Origin: Panagrolaimus kolymaensis
Taxonomy: Eukaryota > Nematoda > Chromadorea > Rhabditida > Panagrolaimidae
Length of the DNA stretch: 64,000 nucleotides
Assembly: GCA_028622995.1 (NCBI GenBank)
Contig: JAJQJQ010000010.1
Location: 3,162,001 to 3,226,000, forward strand
Direction: 5' to 3'
Shown here: positions 24,716 through 35,216 of the stretch, piece after piece
Numbering within the stretch: the first letter of the stretch is position 1
How the letters are laid out: each line of letters begins with the position of its first letter
Program-made: the position numbers and the translations under genes
Notes under the pieces: model-generated
The model's input: the letters and a program-made list of their open reading frames with translations, nothing else
Told to the model about the DNA's origin: nothing
Database searches by the model: none

Positions 24716-27700
24716 ATTACTCGCATTCATTGACATTTAAATTTTTACATAATTACTATAACCGCAAATTTATTAGCCCCTTTATTAATTTTTTTAAAAG
24801 TTCTTCTTTTTTATTTTTTCAAATAAATAATCAAATATCACATTTACATATAATTTTATCAATAAAAAAAGATTTTACCCTTCTTTAAAAAATATTATGA
24901 AGCAAATCGAGTTGGAATTAACGCTGGTCGCAACAAAAATGCCATTGTTGAGTTTCTCCAATCATTAAAATAACGTGCTTTTATAAACTTATGCTTATAG
25001 TTAGTTACCACCTACTAACAAAAGCATAATTATGCCAACTTTTAATTATATATTTTACAAACACAAATTTAGACGCTGGCTGAGGTTGTAACAAATGAAG
25101 CTTAAAGAAATTTGACACAAAATTCAGTGATGCAAATAATTTGGGACTCAAAAACTTTGCAAAGGTGTCTTTTGATATACAAAAAAAATAAAAAGTTGTT
25201 TTTTTATTTTTCTACAAATGCTATGATATTTTTATTTGCTTGGCAAAAATGCAACAAAAAATAACTTTCTTGCTCACATTTAAAAAAAAATTAATCACCT
25301 TATTTATTTGAAGCATTTTTCTCATTTTGCAACAAAAATAAAATTGTTTTATAATTATTTTTTTTATCTTTAGTGCAATGAAATAAATAAGTTTTTCTCC
25401 TTCGTTTACATTTTAACAGACACTTTTAAAAGGTTTTATTTTTCTCTCTTTTTTTACCATTTGTTCTCAAATTGTTTTAACATTTTCATGCTTCTTTTTT
25501 TTAAAGAATTCGTTTTTGCTCTTTTTATTCAATCAAGTATTTCTTTTTTTGATCTAATCTTTCCAGCTTCTTAAGCTTCAAGAAGAAGTAAGAAGTAAGA
25601 AGAAATAAAATGCAACCGTGTTATCTCCCTTAAGTAGCTAGGGAAAAAGAAGAATAAAAAAAATAAGTTAGATTAGCGATGCCGAAAATTTTTTTAAGGG
25701 GTCTCTATCTATCCGTAACATAACATAGGCTTCTTGTTGCCGTCTGCGCGCTTTTTTTATTTCAAGCCGAAGGAAGCTATCTTTTAGCAAGCTTGTAACC
25801 GTTTTGAAGATGCATCGCTTACGCTTCTTTTTTTTAAACATTTTTTTTCTTCATTTCACTTATTGTCCCTCATTTTTCTATAGGAATTTCATGTAGCTTG
25901 TTGCTAAAAAAGAAGAATGTTGAATGTTGTTGATTTCAATTCAAGTTCTTCTTTTTTGCCTTTAAATACATTTTTAAAAAAAACAACGCATTGATGAGTA
26001 GCTTCTGCTAACTTTGGCATTTTCTTTTTTATTTCGTTTTATTTTTATATTGACCTCTCTTATTATCAAAATGAAAGAATCTTTAACATTTTTTTCTTTA
26101 AAATCCCGGAGGATTAATGTTATTTGATGAGAAATAAGAAAAAATTGGGAAGACATTTTTTGTTTTAAAATTTCTTTAGTATTTTTTTGATTAAATATTT
26201 TTTTCATTATTTTTTATTTTTCTGGTCCATGAAGCCTTTCAATAATGGTTCCTGGTTATTCGTTCTTACCTGAAATCGGTCAGCTTCTCACTCATAAGTC
26301 TTCAAAATGTGTTCTCCTAAACTCCAAAAAACAGCAGCCAAAGCCACAAGTCGTTGTTGTCGTTGCTGTTGTCGTCGTCGTCAAATTTCTCTCTTCTAAA
26401 TTTGTAAATTGAAGCTCTCGTTTTTTTTTTTCGGCATCTTGCATCTTCCGGTCTAAATTTATTTTTTTACACTGTTGTTATTTTTTTCTTTCTTTTATTT
26501 TTATTTTTTGCATGCATGTGTTTTTATTTTCTTGTAATCTCAGTCAAGGGGAAAAATAGGGTACTCTCTATCTACTCTACTCTATTAAGCGGACACTTCT
26601 TTTGTTGATGATAAAAAAGGGGAAAAAGAAAAGAAAGGCTTTGATTAACTTTCTTTTACAAATTATTCTTCGAAAACCAAATTTGACTTTTATTGTTGTT
26701 GTATGTGTTCTTCCGCCACCGCCGTTGTATTCTTTTCTTTTTTTAAAGTTTTTTTTTGTCAGCATCAAAAGTCATCATGGTTTTGTATTAAGGTTTTAAC
26801 TTTACTCACTCTTTTTTATCTTTTTTCGTCATTCACTTACTTACTTTTATCGAACTACAACATAATTTAGCATGATTGACGTAATTTAGTCTATCGAGAT
26901 TGGCTAAAAAGAAAAAAACAACTTAAGCGTTATTAACAAGACACTACCAAAGTTGAAAAAATGTGTAAACTTGAAACCATAGACTAAATTAAGTCATAGG
27001 ATGCTTTTTCGATGATGTTTCTTTTTTGATATTTAAATCTTTAGTTCCGGTTTGAAAAATCCATCCACGTTTCTTTTTCTATTTATGCAACGAAAAAAAC
27101 AAAAAACTTTTGTTTTTAGTAAGAAATTTTTCTCCCCATTTTTTTGCCATAAATTAGCGAGTCCAAACGTTTAAGTAAGTAATTAGCATGATGATGAATA
27201 GAAAGAAGTTGCATTAAGAAACTCTTCAACGCTTTTTCAGTTTTACATTTTTTTGGAAAATAAAAAAAAACTATTTTTCTGCAAATTATTTTTTTCTTCT
27301 GCAAGTGATAATTAAAAATAAGGATTCTTTAAAAATTTCTGAGTCATATTTTTATTTTATTTTAAGTATTTGTCATTTTATTTTTTTTTTGTTCGAAGAC
27401 CTGTAAAGATTATTACTTTCATTTCGTTATTATCAAAAAATTTATAGATAACAACGATTTCTCTTTCTTTCTTTTTTGACTTTTCGAACACGGATGTGCG
27501 CGTCTTTTAATAAGCTAGCTCTAGCTTTTTTTGTTGCTAGACTTTATAATCTCTTGTAAAAAATAAAATAAAATGAATTCCTTTATTTTGCCATAGGTCG
27601 TAGTTTTTATATTTCTCATATCTTTTTCTCTTTTTTGTGTTTTAACATTTTTTTATATTGCTTTTTGAAGATAAAAAATATTTCTTCTATTTCTCTTTAA

Positions 27701-30700
27701 AGAGTTCCATCAGCCACAAATTAAAAAAAAAACTTTTTAGCTATAATTTATTTATATAAAAGAGGTAATTTATTCAAACCTGAAACATTTCCATTTTCTT
27801 TTTATTATTCCGGAAGAATTAAGACTTCTAAAAAGCATACATACAAATAATATACATTGTTTGTAAATATCAAATTCCTATGCTTACATCCATTTTCTTT
27901 CTCTCTTTTTTCTTTGCCCTCAAGATTTTTTTTTCTCTTTTGTGAACACATTGAATTTAAAGTATTTGATGATGACCCTTTTGCTTCTTATATAAAAAGG
28001 TTTGCTCTGCAAAAAAGCCATAATGTTGTTATACCTTTGTTTTATATAATTTTTTTATATGTTTGAAAACGATTACTTTTTTTTGTGTTTAAAAACTTAC
28101 AATGAATTTTCTTTTTTCTTTTCTTTTTTGCTTCCACTCGACAGTTTCGGCATCCTTCTTCCTTTAAATTCTGACAAGTCTATTCTTAAGTGGCTTCTTC
28201 TTGAATTTTATGCAAGGTTTTTATCAGTTTTTTTGCATATTTGTGCATGCATTTGTATGAATAAATGGTTTGCTTTTTTATTGTTATTAATTTATTTTAA
28301 TTAAGTTGTTTTCAGACTTTTTTATTTTTTATTTCTCAATCAAACCAAACCATCTTTGAGTTTAAAACATAATAATTTTTTATGTTTTTTTGTCATAAGA
28401 AGCTTATAGTGGTGATGTAATATGATGATGCATATACAAGTAGCTTTTGTCTCGTTTCCAGGGTCGTATTGAGATAAGAGAAAAAAGATGTGAAGAAAAA
28501 AGTATGTATTTTCAATTTTTTTGAACTACGTGAAGTTGTATTAGTAGTAGCAATTAGGAATTATAAAGAGCAGTGAAATTGTATAATGGCTTTTTGCCTT
28601 GCAACGACAACTGCTAACTCAATGTTCAAGTTAAAGAAAAATGAAAAGAAGAAGTCCTTGAAAAAAATGAGAAGAAGAAAAATGAGAAAAAGTGATACTT
28701 CTTTTCTTCGAAAATTCATTCCTTATTTCTTGCTCGTTCCATCATAATCACTTACTTATACTTTTATGTCGTTTCTCGTATTTTGTTATTTAGCATCTCA
28801 TTGGCATGTATTGTTGTTCGCGCGCGAAATAAAGAAAAAAACTTTAAATGTTCTTGGAATTTTAACTAATCTGTCCCATCCATATTTTTTTCGTCGTCGA
28901 CGATGGGTATTTTCTTTTCCCTGTCTCTCTTGTTTCATCGACATTACTAACTGAAACAAAGTCGACTAAGAAATTCTTTTTGAGTTTTTTTAGAAAAGGC
29001 ATAAAAAATAAGCACATTTAATTTTAATCGAAAAACCAATTTTTAAAAAATTTGAATGGCTTTTATAAAAAATTTTAAAACATGCTATTACCCTCCTCTT
29101 TTTTTTATCTCACTCTAATCTTTAATTTCCATTTTCCTCTTTTTTGTGTGTGTCGATGTCTAAGGTGTTCTTTAACGAAAGACAAAAAAAGCTTTTATTT
29201 TGAATTAAATATTAAATAAAAATTTTATTATGCACCGTTCGTTTGATGCCAATGTTTTTTTCCTGTTGTTGTTAGCTTTGGTATTGACAAAGGTAGAGCA
29301 AAATTTATGGTTCAGAAGTTTAGAAGCCTTTTTCCATATAAAAGGCTTTCTAGTAGTAAGCCTATAAAAGAAACAACAACATAAACGATAGTGTGCTTTT
29401 TAAAAATGTGACGTTATTGTTGAAGTTTATTTCATTATTTATTCTTAAATATGTCTTTATAATACCAAAAAGCAAAACATGGTCATAAAGTCGTTGACCT
29501 TTATTTTTTAACAAATCATTGATATAGAGAATATTCGTTTACTTAACTTTAAGCTTTTATTATAAATGCTTTTTTTTATTATCAAACGTTGCAGCTTTTT
29601 TGCAAAACAAATCTCCATTCAAAAAATGTTTATTAATGTTTTTTTTTCTCCATTCTGGAAGTGTTTTCTCATTTATTTAATAATTTGATTATAATTCTTC
29701 ATATTTATCTTCGCCGTTAGCTACCTTCCATGGTTGCTTTATTTCTTATTTTTTTTATCTTCCCTTGGATATTAATTTAGATTAGTCATTAGGCCTATAA
29801 AATAACCATCAAATGAATAGCTAAAAAAGTAGCTTTAATCTCTCTTTTTTTAAAGCGTTTATCTTTTTTCATTTTTTTCTTTCACTACTTCTGTGTTTTT
29901 TTTTGTTTGTTGCGAACGTTTTAAGATTTTTGCCGCTTGATGCGATCGAATGAATAAACTGAAACAACGCCCGTGTATTTAATTTATTTTTTATTTTATT
30001 TTTGGCGATGTTATGGTTGATTAGAAAAATGCCAAATTGAAGAAAATAAAAATAAAAGATAGGGATTGTGCAATTTCATTGAAGCGCGTAAATTAAGAAG
30101 GTTCAAGAATAAAAAGGAAAGGAAAGAATTTTTTTTGTTGCCAAAAAAGATTCTAAAATTAAGTTTAGCATCTTTCTCTCTACCTCCTTCCTCTTTCCTT
30201 TTTTATTTCTTTTTTATTTTTAATAAAACAAAAAAACGGTCAAATTTTTTTAATAACGTCATGATTGTCGCTTTTCCATTTCCTCATTGGCAATAAAAAA
30301 TAAAATAATATAAGTTTTTTTTTGCTAATCGCTGCTGCGCATTAAATCCTCACAAAAAATTTTCTTCTACACTTTAAATTTTTTTTCTTGTTGCATTCTA
30401 ACTATTAACTACTCCTTCCTTGACTTGGTTTGGCTTGAAGCCGAAGGGAAGGTACAACGACTTCCTTCATTTTTTTCGTATTAGATATGTAAGCCTTTTT
30501 CTATCCTTTATTTGCTTCAACATAATATTGAAGAAAGGTGCCTTTCGTTGTTAAAAGTCTTCCCATTTTTCCTTGGTGTATTTATCGACTGGTTGCTTGA
30601 CATCTAATAATAATTCATTTTTTCATCCTTGACTTTTCTGAATTAAAAATATTTTTTATCAATTCAAGTTTTTAAAAATGCACGTTTCTTCGTGAAAATT

Positions 30701-30918
30701 ATTAATGAATGTTGTTCCATGATTTTATTCATGGGTTTAAAAATCATTTTATTTATTAATTAATTGATATTTAATATAAATCTTCTTTAGCCATTGTGCC
30801 CAAACAAAGGATTATGATTTTTTAATGAACAGATTGCATCAATGAATGGCCTCTTTTTCTCTTATGCAAATATTAATCATTAATTTATTTCGTTTTATTG
30901 GAACTTCAATATTTTGAA
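24716..30918. other. 6.2-kb intergenic region, no gene seen
   Basis: Strongly AT-rich DNA between troponin T and the amine receptor. It probably includes the troponin T 3' UTR with AATAAA-type signals near 24821-24868, and the receptor's promoter at the right end. GC-richer islets occur at about 25740-25830, 26330-26400 (GTC/GTT repeats) and 28880-28930. Open frames here are short Phe/Leu/Lys-rich strings from T and A runs. No exon chain with matching splice sites was found. Confidence 0.55.
26350..26382. repeat. GTC/GTT trinucleotide tract
   Basis: A run of GTC, GTT and GCT triplets inside an otherwise AT-rich intergenic region. It resembles the GTC tracts at 4421-4434 and 50275-50289. It is seen directly; function unknown. 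Confidence 0.75.
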
Positions 30919-31433
30919 ATGACTACTACTCCCTCCATTTTATTAGAGGCTTCATTTCCATCACTTAGTGTTCCATCAACATCAGAAATAATAATTATGG
31001 ATACTATAGAAAATAAAACTGCAATTACCACAGTGATGCCAGATCTCTGTCTTGGTTTAGGAGACATTTTTGTGGCCTTATTTCTCGTAAGTTTTTTTCA
31101 TTTTTTTTTGCAAACAAAAAAGGGCAAAAACAAAACTAAAAACTAATAAAACCACTTTTTTAGATTCTATTAATATTAATGACTATTTTTGGTAATATTT
31201 TAGTGGTATTATCTGTCTGTCTATATAAAAGGATGAGAACGTTTACAAATATTTTACTTACTTCTTTAGCTACAGCAGGTACAAAAAAATCAATTTTTAG
31301 AAAGAGGAAGTAATTAACATTTTGCAAAATTATTATAGATTTATGTGTAGGTGTAATTGTTATGCCTTTAGCATTGATAGACCTCCTATATCGACACAAT
31401 TGGCCATTTGGAAAAATGTTATGTCGAATATGG

Positions 31434-31441
31434 GCCACAGT
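31434..31441. repeat. 8-bp target-site duplication, left (gccacagt)
   Basis: The octamer gccacagt directly before the transposon end is repeated exactly at 33238-33245 directly after it. An 8-bp duplication is the hallmark of hAT-superfamily insertion. Confidence 0.97.
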
Positions 31442-31448
31442 CAGAGCT

Positions 31449-31645
31449 GTCGAATTTCGAATTTCGAATCGAATTTCGAACCGAATTTCGAATCGAATTT
31501 CGAAATTCGAAGCTTCGAACGAATCGAATTTCGAAAAATACGAATTTCGAATCGAACATTCGAAATTCGTTTCGAAGAAATTCGAATTCGAATCGAACAT
31601 TCGAAATTCGATTCGAAGCTTTCGAATTTCGAATTTTTTCGAATC
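31449..31645. repeat. Left subterminal TTCGAA palindrome array (copy 1)
   Basis: About 200 bp made almost only of overlapping TTCGAA, TTTCGAA and TTCGAATCGAA units, each self-complementary. The array sits just inside the terminal inverted repeat. Such subterminal repeats are where hAT transposases commonly bind; this dense palindromic form could also fold into hairpins. Every frame reads as FESNFEIR-like strings, which are artefacts. Confidence 0.93.
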
Positions 31646-31668
31646 GGCGCCATTCCAATGGATTTGAC

Positions 31669-31694
31669 TTTGGCGCAAGCTTTTTGGCGCCAAA
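31669..31694 (+). promoter_or_regulatory. E2F-like sites upstream of the transposase start
   Basis: TTTGGCGC at 31669-31676 and the perfect palindrome TTTGGCGCCAAA at 31683-31694 lie about 80-105 bp before the transposase ATG (31776). They match the E2F consensus TTTSSCGC. The match is direct; use as a promoter element is inference. Confidence 0.4.
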
Positions 31695-31775
31695 CTTTTT
31701 TGCTGCAAAAGCTCAACAGATTTGCAAAGTTTTTGTTTGACATTTGTTTAACAATTTTTCTTCTTCCTGTAAATT

Positions 31776-32959
31776 ATGTCAGTTGCTAAAATTCACTTTG
31801 TAAAAGTTAATGGATTCTATGAATGCAAGTACTGTATTAAGAAGTATAAAGTAAACGCAACAGGAACAACATCAGGAAGGAAAGAACATATTGAAAAAAA
31901 GCATTCTGATAAACTAAACACTAGCATTACTGATGATAATGGTCCACCAGCAAAACAACAAAAACTTGACTTCTTTCCGCAATCAAATGGTAATAGAGAT
32001 TTCGATCGATGCTTAACAAGATTTGTTTGTCAATATGGTATTCCATTTTCTGCAATTGAAGCTGAATCCTTCCGTGAATTAATGAAATTTTCCGGTCGAA
32101 ATATTAAGGTAATGCTTTTGTTTATTATGATTTCTCTAACTTTACTTTGATTTAGATACCTGATCGACGAGCTTTATCATCTGTACTTGTTCCACAATAT
32201 GCTGCTGAAATACGATCTAATATTACTACCACGACTTCAAATAAGATTATTTCAATCAGTTTCGACGAGTATTCCAAAGGAACCAGAAGGTTTTTAAGGT
32301 AAGCGACTCTTTAAATACACTTGTTTACAACCTTATTTCTAGTGTAACATGTTCTTACATCGACAATTCATGGGTCTTGCGGTTTAGAAGCATTACTTTT
32401 GAGTAAACATTCAAACCTGCAATCAAAAACTGATGAAATCATCGCTGATTCTGAATCTTTGGATGCTGAAAGTGAAATAAGTGATAATGATGAACCGTTC
32501 AGTTGGTCTCAATTTGATGAAAAGAATGTTTCAAAGAAAAGTGGATTACGGGTTAGGCTTTGCTTCTAAACCATGTTTTATTCATTGTTTTAGGAAGAGA
32601 TGAATGAATATGTAAAAGAAGCAAGAATTGATGTTCCAATGCCTAAGAAAAACACAACCAATATAGCATTAGCATTTTGGCAAAACAACGAGAAAAAATA
32701 TCCTCTTCTTTCTTCTTTAGCAAAAGCCTATCTATCATTAATGGCGTCAAGTTCAGAGCCTGAAAGAGTATTTTCCAATCTAACTCACTTCTTTCAAAAT
32801 ACACAAAGAAATTCTCTGGGTGATGATAAAGTAGAAGATGTAATGATGGTTCGTAATCAAATGATCGTCGAAAAAGCTGAAAGAAATTTAGTTCCTGTGC
32901 CAAAAAATGAAAATGAAATTGTGGTCTTCGAAAGTGAAAGTGAAACAGAAGATTTTTAA
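31776..32959 (+). pseudogene. hAT transposase, internally deleted (copy 1)
   Basis: Exon 31776-32108 encodes a BED-type zinc finger (CKYC then HIEKKH: C-x2-C, H-x4-H) and PPAKQQKLDFF-type linker. Exon 32156-32298 continues to the hAT block ISISFDEYSKGTRRFL, carrying the first catalytic Asp region. Exon 3 from 32343 reads SVTCSYIDNSWVLRFRSITFE and stops at 32404-32406. In another frame, a segment ending at 32551 and exon 32594-32959 encode an acidic linker and the hAT C-terminal dimerization domain (KKYPLLSSLAKAYLSL, SSSEPERVFSNLTHFF). The several-hundred-residue RNase-H-like core between these halves is absent and the frame shifts at the junction. A full hAT transposase is typically near 600 aa or more. 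So the product, if any, is a DNA-binding N-terminal fragment without catalysis. Both genomic copies share exactly this structure. Confidence 0.85.
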
Positions 32960-33079
32960 TTATTATTAATTGTTGATTGTTTTTTTTTATAAATCTTTGT
33001 TGTCTTTTGTTTTGTTGTTTTTTTTTATATAATAAAGTATTTTCAAAATTTTTTTTTATTATTAATGACTTCACTTTTT

Positions 33080-33230
33080 CGAAGATTCGATTCGATTTTT
33101 CGAATCGAAGCTTCGAAATTCGATTCGAAAGTTTCGAATTTCGAATCGAAACTTCGAAATTCGATTCGAAGAAATTCGAATTCGAATCGAAGCTTCGAAA
33201 GTTCGATTCGAAGATTTTCGAACATTCGAC
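33080..33230. repeat. Right subterminal TTCGAA palindrome array (copy 1)
   Basis: About 150 bp of overlapping TTCGAA, TTCGAATCGAA and GAAGCTTC units just inside the right terminal repeat. Composition matches the left array, so the two ends can pair with each other and with themselves. Confidence 0.93.
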
Positions 33231-33237
33231 AGCACTG

Positions 33238-33245
33238 GCCACAGT
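33238..33245. repeat. 8-bp target-site duplication, right (gccacagt)
   Basis: Exact repeat of 31434-31441 on the other side of the transposon. The receptor reading frame continues directly from here with the Val-Asp codons of TM3. Confidence 0.97.
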
Positions 33246-34305
33246 GGATGTATTATTATGTACTGCATCAATTTTAAATTTATGTATTATTTCATTAGAT
33301 CGATATATGGCTATTACAAGCCCATTAAAATATTCAAGAACAAGGTTTTTAAATTGTTTCTGAATTCTGGTTTTATTTTTGAGTTTTAGGAGTCGTTCCA
33401 TGGCTTTAGGACTTTTAAGTTGTGCATGGGGTATATCTGTCGTAGTTTGTTCTCCTCCATGGTTTGTTCGAGAATGGGGTATATTTGTTATGATCTCTGA
33501 TGGAAAAACTCAACAAAATACTTTTACATGCGTGTATTCCCCATCTGTAGCTTATCGAATTTATAGCGCTTCTGGAAGCTTTTATATTCCATTACTGGTT
33601 TGTATCCTTCAAGTTAAAAGATTTAAAAATAAAGACAAAAAAATGTGTTATTTAGGTAATGTTATCTATGTATTTTAAAATATTTCGGGTTGCATCTGAA
33701 CGTGAACGACATATGCGTCAATCAATTGGTACTTGTCGACTTAGTCGTCGAATCGATAAACAGCAAAAGAAAAATAATATTATTAAAAATAATAATCACA
33801 ACAGGTAAATTTTTTAAAAAGAATTTTTTTTTAACTTTGCCTTCCTTTTTTAACTTTAACACACGGAGAGGCTTCGATCCCAAATCTACCCGCTTTCCTT
33901 TTTTTCTAAGCACATAATTTCACTCACAAGCACACTTTTATTTAGATGCGCCTCAGCACCAACCGCACGAATTCGAGAATTTCAAGTTCTTCCCGAAGGT
34001 GCCCCAATTCGAATGAATCATTCACTTCATGAAAAATTAACATCGTAAGTTTAAAGAGTATATATATTTATTCACATTGCACACACGTAGGACATTAAAT
34101 TTTAAAGCTAAAGCAATTTTCTCTCTTTCTTACTCATTCTCACATACCAAAAATGCAGACAATTATTTTACTTTTCTTTTTCTTTTAAGGAATTCCAAAG
34201 TGTCTCTTTATCGAATGGAAGCTAATGCAACATCATGTGACTTGGATTCAGTTAAATATGCTACAGTATCAAATCATGAAATTGCAACACCACAAAACTC
34301 ATTAA

Positions 34306-34346
34306 ATAACAATAATAATAATAGCAACAGTAATAATAATATTAAT
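34306..34346 (+). repeat. Asn-codon (AAT/AAC) repeat in receptor loop
   Basis: A run of AAC, AAT and a few AGC/AGT codons encodes an Asn/Ser homopolymer-like stretch in the third intracellular loop of the amine receptor. It is a coding microsatellite and likely length-polymorphic. Confidence 0.8.
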
Positions 34347-35216
34347 CACGCAACTGGCGCTCGATTTAGTATTGAAAGAGAAAGTAAATCATGTGTAGAT
34401 TTAACATCGCCCAATCGATGGGTAAGCATTTATTTGGTTGCTTGTAAATTTTCTAACTTTTTTGTTTCACCGAAATTTTTTTCTTGTATAAAAATAACTT
34501 TGTTTTGTTTGCAGACAGACACCCCTCCTGCGCGTAAAAACACCGAAGCTTCTATTGACACAAATTCTCCATTTTCAAAGCGAAATATGCCACCACCAAC
34601 AAATACCCGATTGCATGCAGTAACATTAATGCCAAAAAATTCCACCGCCACTCCAATTCAAAATCATTATGCTCAACATTATGCTCGAGGAGCAGGAAAA
34701 TCCATGAGAGGATCAAAAGAAAAAATTGTATATTTGCGTGAAAGAAAAGCTTTAAAAACCATTGGCATTGTTGTTTTGGGTTCGTCTTTTTGACCTTAGG
34801 AAACTCATAGATTTAATCCTATTATTATTTTTTAGGGTTTATATGCTGTTGGATGCCATTTTTTGTGATGTATTTGATTGAAGTATTTGTTGTAAGCGTC
34901 AGTCATACATATTTATTTAGGCTTTTAAATGAATTTTTTCTTTGGCTTGGTTATTCAAATTCGGTAGGTTAATAATTGAGCGAGTGTAATAATAATATGA
35001 ATAAAGCAAATAAAAAAATGAGAAAAGAAACGCTAATGCCAGTTAATTCCTTTAATATTGTTTGACTTCTTTCAGGTGCTTAATCCAATTATCTATACAA
35101 TGTACAATGGAGATTTTCGTCGATGCTTTCGCGACCTCCTCGGATTTGGTTGTATTCAACATCATCGTCGATCAATGAGTGTTAAAAAATTACACCAGCA
35201 AAGTACAGTCTTTTGA

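Larger units (their letters stand above)
31442..33237 (+). mobile_element. hAT-superfamily DNA transposon, copy 1 (1796 bp)
   Basis: Bounded by 13-bp imperfect terminal inverted repeats CAG(A/T)GCTGTCGAA (31442-31454 and 33225-33237) and the exact 8-bp duplication gccacagt. Each end carries a dense subterminal array of TTCGAA-type palindromic units (about 31449-31645 and 33080-33230). The interior encodes a spliced BED-finger/hATC transposase on the plus strand. It is inserted in the TM3 exon of an amine receptor, in the same orientation. A copy of exactly the same length, inverted, is at 43359-45154; coordinates map as x + y = 76596, and the encoded peptides are identical. The transposase lacks its catalytic core, so mobility would need a complete relative elsewhere (inference). 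Confidence 0.96.
30919..35216 (+). pseudogene. Biogenic-amine GPCR disrupted by a hAT transposon
   Basis: Seven-transmembrane rhodopsin-class receptor of the monoamine group; D2-like dopamine is my best guess but the ligand is unproven. Exons: 30919-31086, 31164-31278, 31339-31441 [transposon 31442-33237] 33246-33344, 33390-33597, 33656-33804, 33946-34044, 34190-34421, 34515-34779, 34836-34963, 35076-35216. Leaving out the transposon and one target duplication, the exons total 569 codons in perfect phase (568 aa). Hallmarks: TM1 GNILVV, TM2 LATADLCVGVIVMP, the amine-binding TM3 Asp (codon 33247-33249, [11 protein letters not shown]), [17 protein letters not shown]6 FICCWMPFFV, TM7 SNSVLNPIIY. 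A very long third intracellular loop holds an Asn-rich repeat (about 34306-34346). As assembled, translation leaves the receptor just before TM3's Asp and reads about 74 codons of transposon before a stop at 31665-31667, so this allele should be null. All other sites look intact, which suggests a recent event. Confidence 0.88.

Noticed and set aside
31322..31789. Several overlapping open frames on both strands reading FESNFEIR/RISNRISN-type strings
   Set aside because: They are translations of the TTCGAA palindrome array at the transposon end, which stays open in all frames because it lacks stop triplets.
31442..33237. Possibility that the element is a retrovirus-like or LINE insertion
   Set aside because: 13-bp terminal inverted repeats, exact 8-bp duplications, BED finger and hAT C-terminal domain identify a DNA transposon; no reverse transcriptase or LTR is present.
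32643..33401. 252-codon minus-strand frame, and its twin at 43345-43953
   Set aside because: It is antisense to the transposase C-terminal exon and the right subterminal array; no domain and no start context.
34891..34920. Apparent intron (GTAAGC...TTTAG) in the receptor's last third
   Set aside because: Splicing it breaks the frame, while reading through gives an open stretch that connects TM6 to TM7 with the right length; treated as exon.
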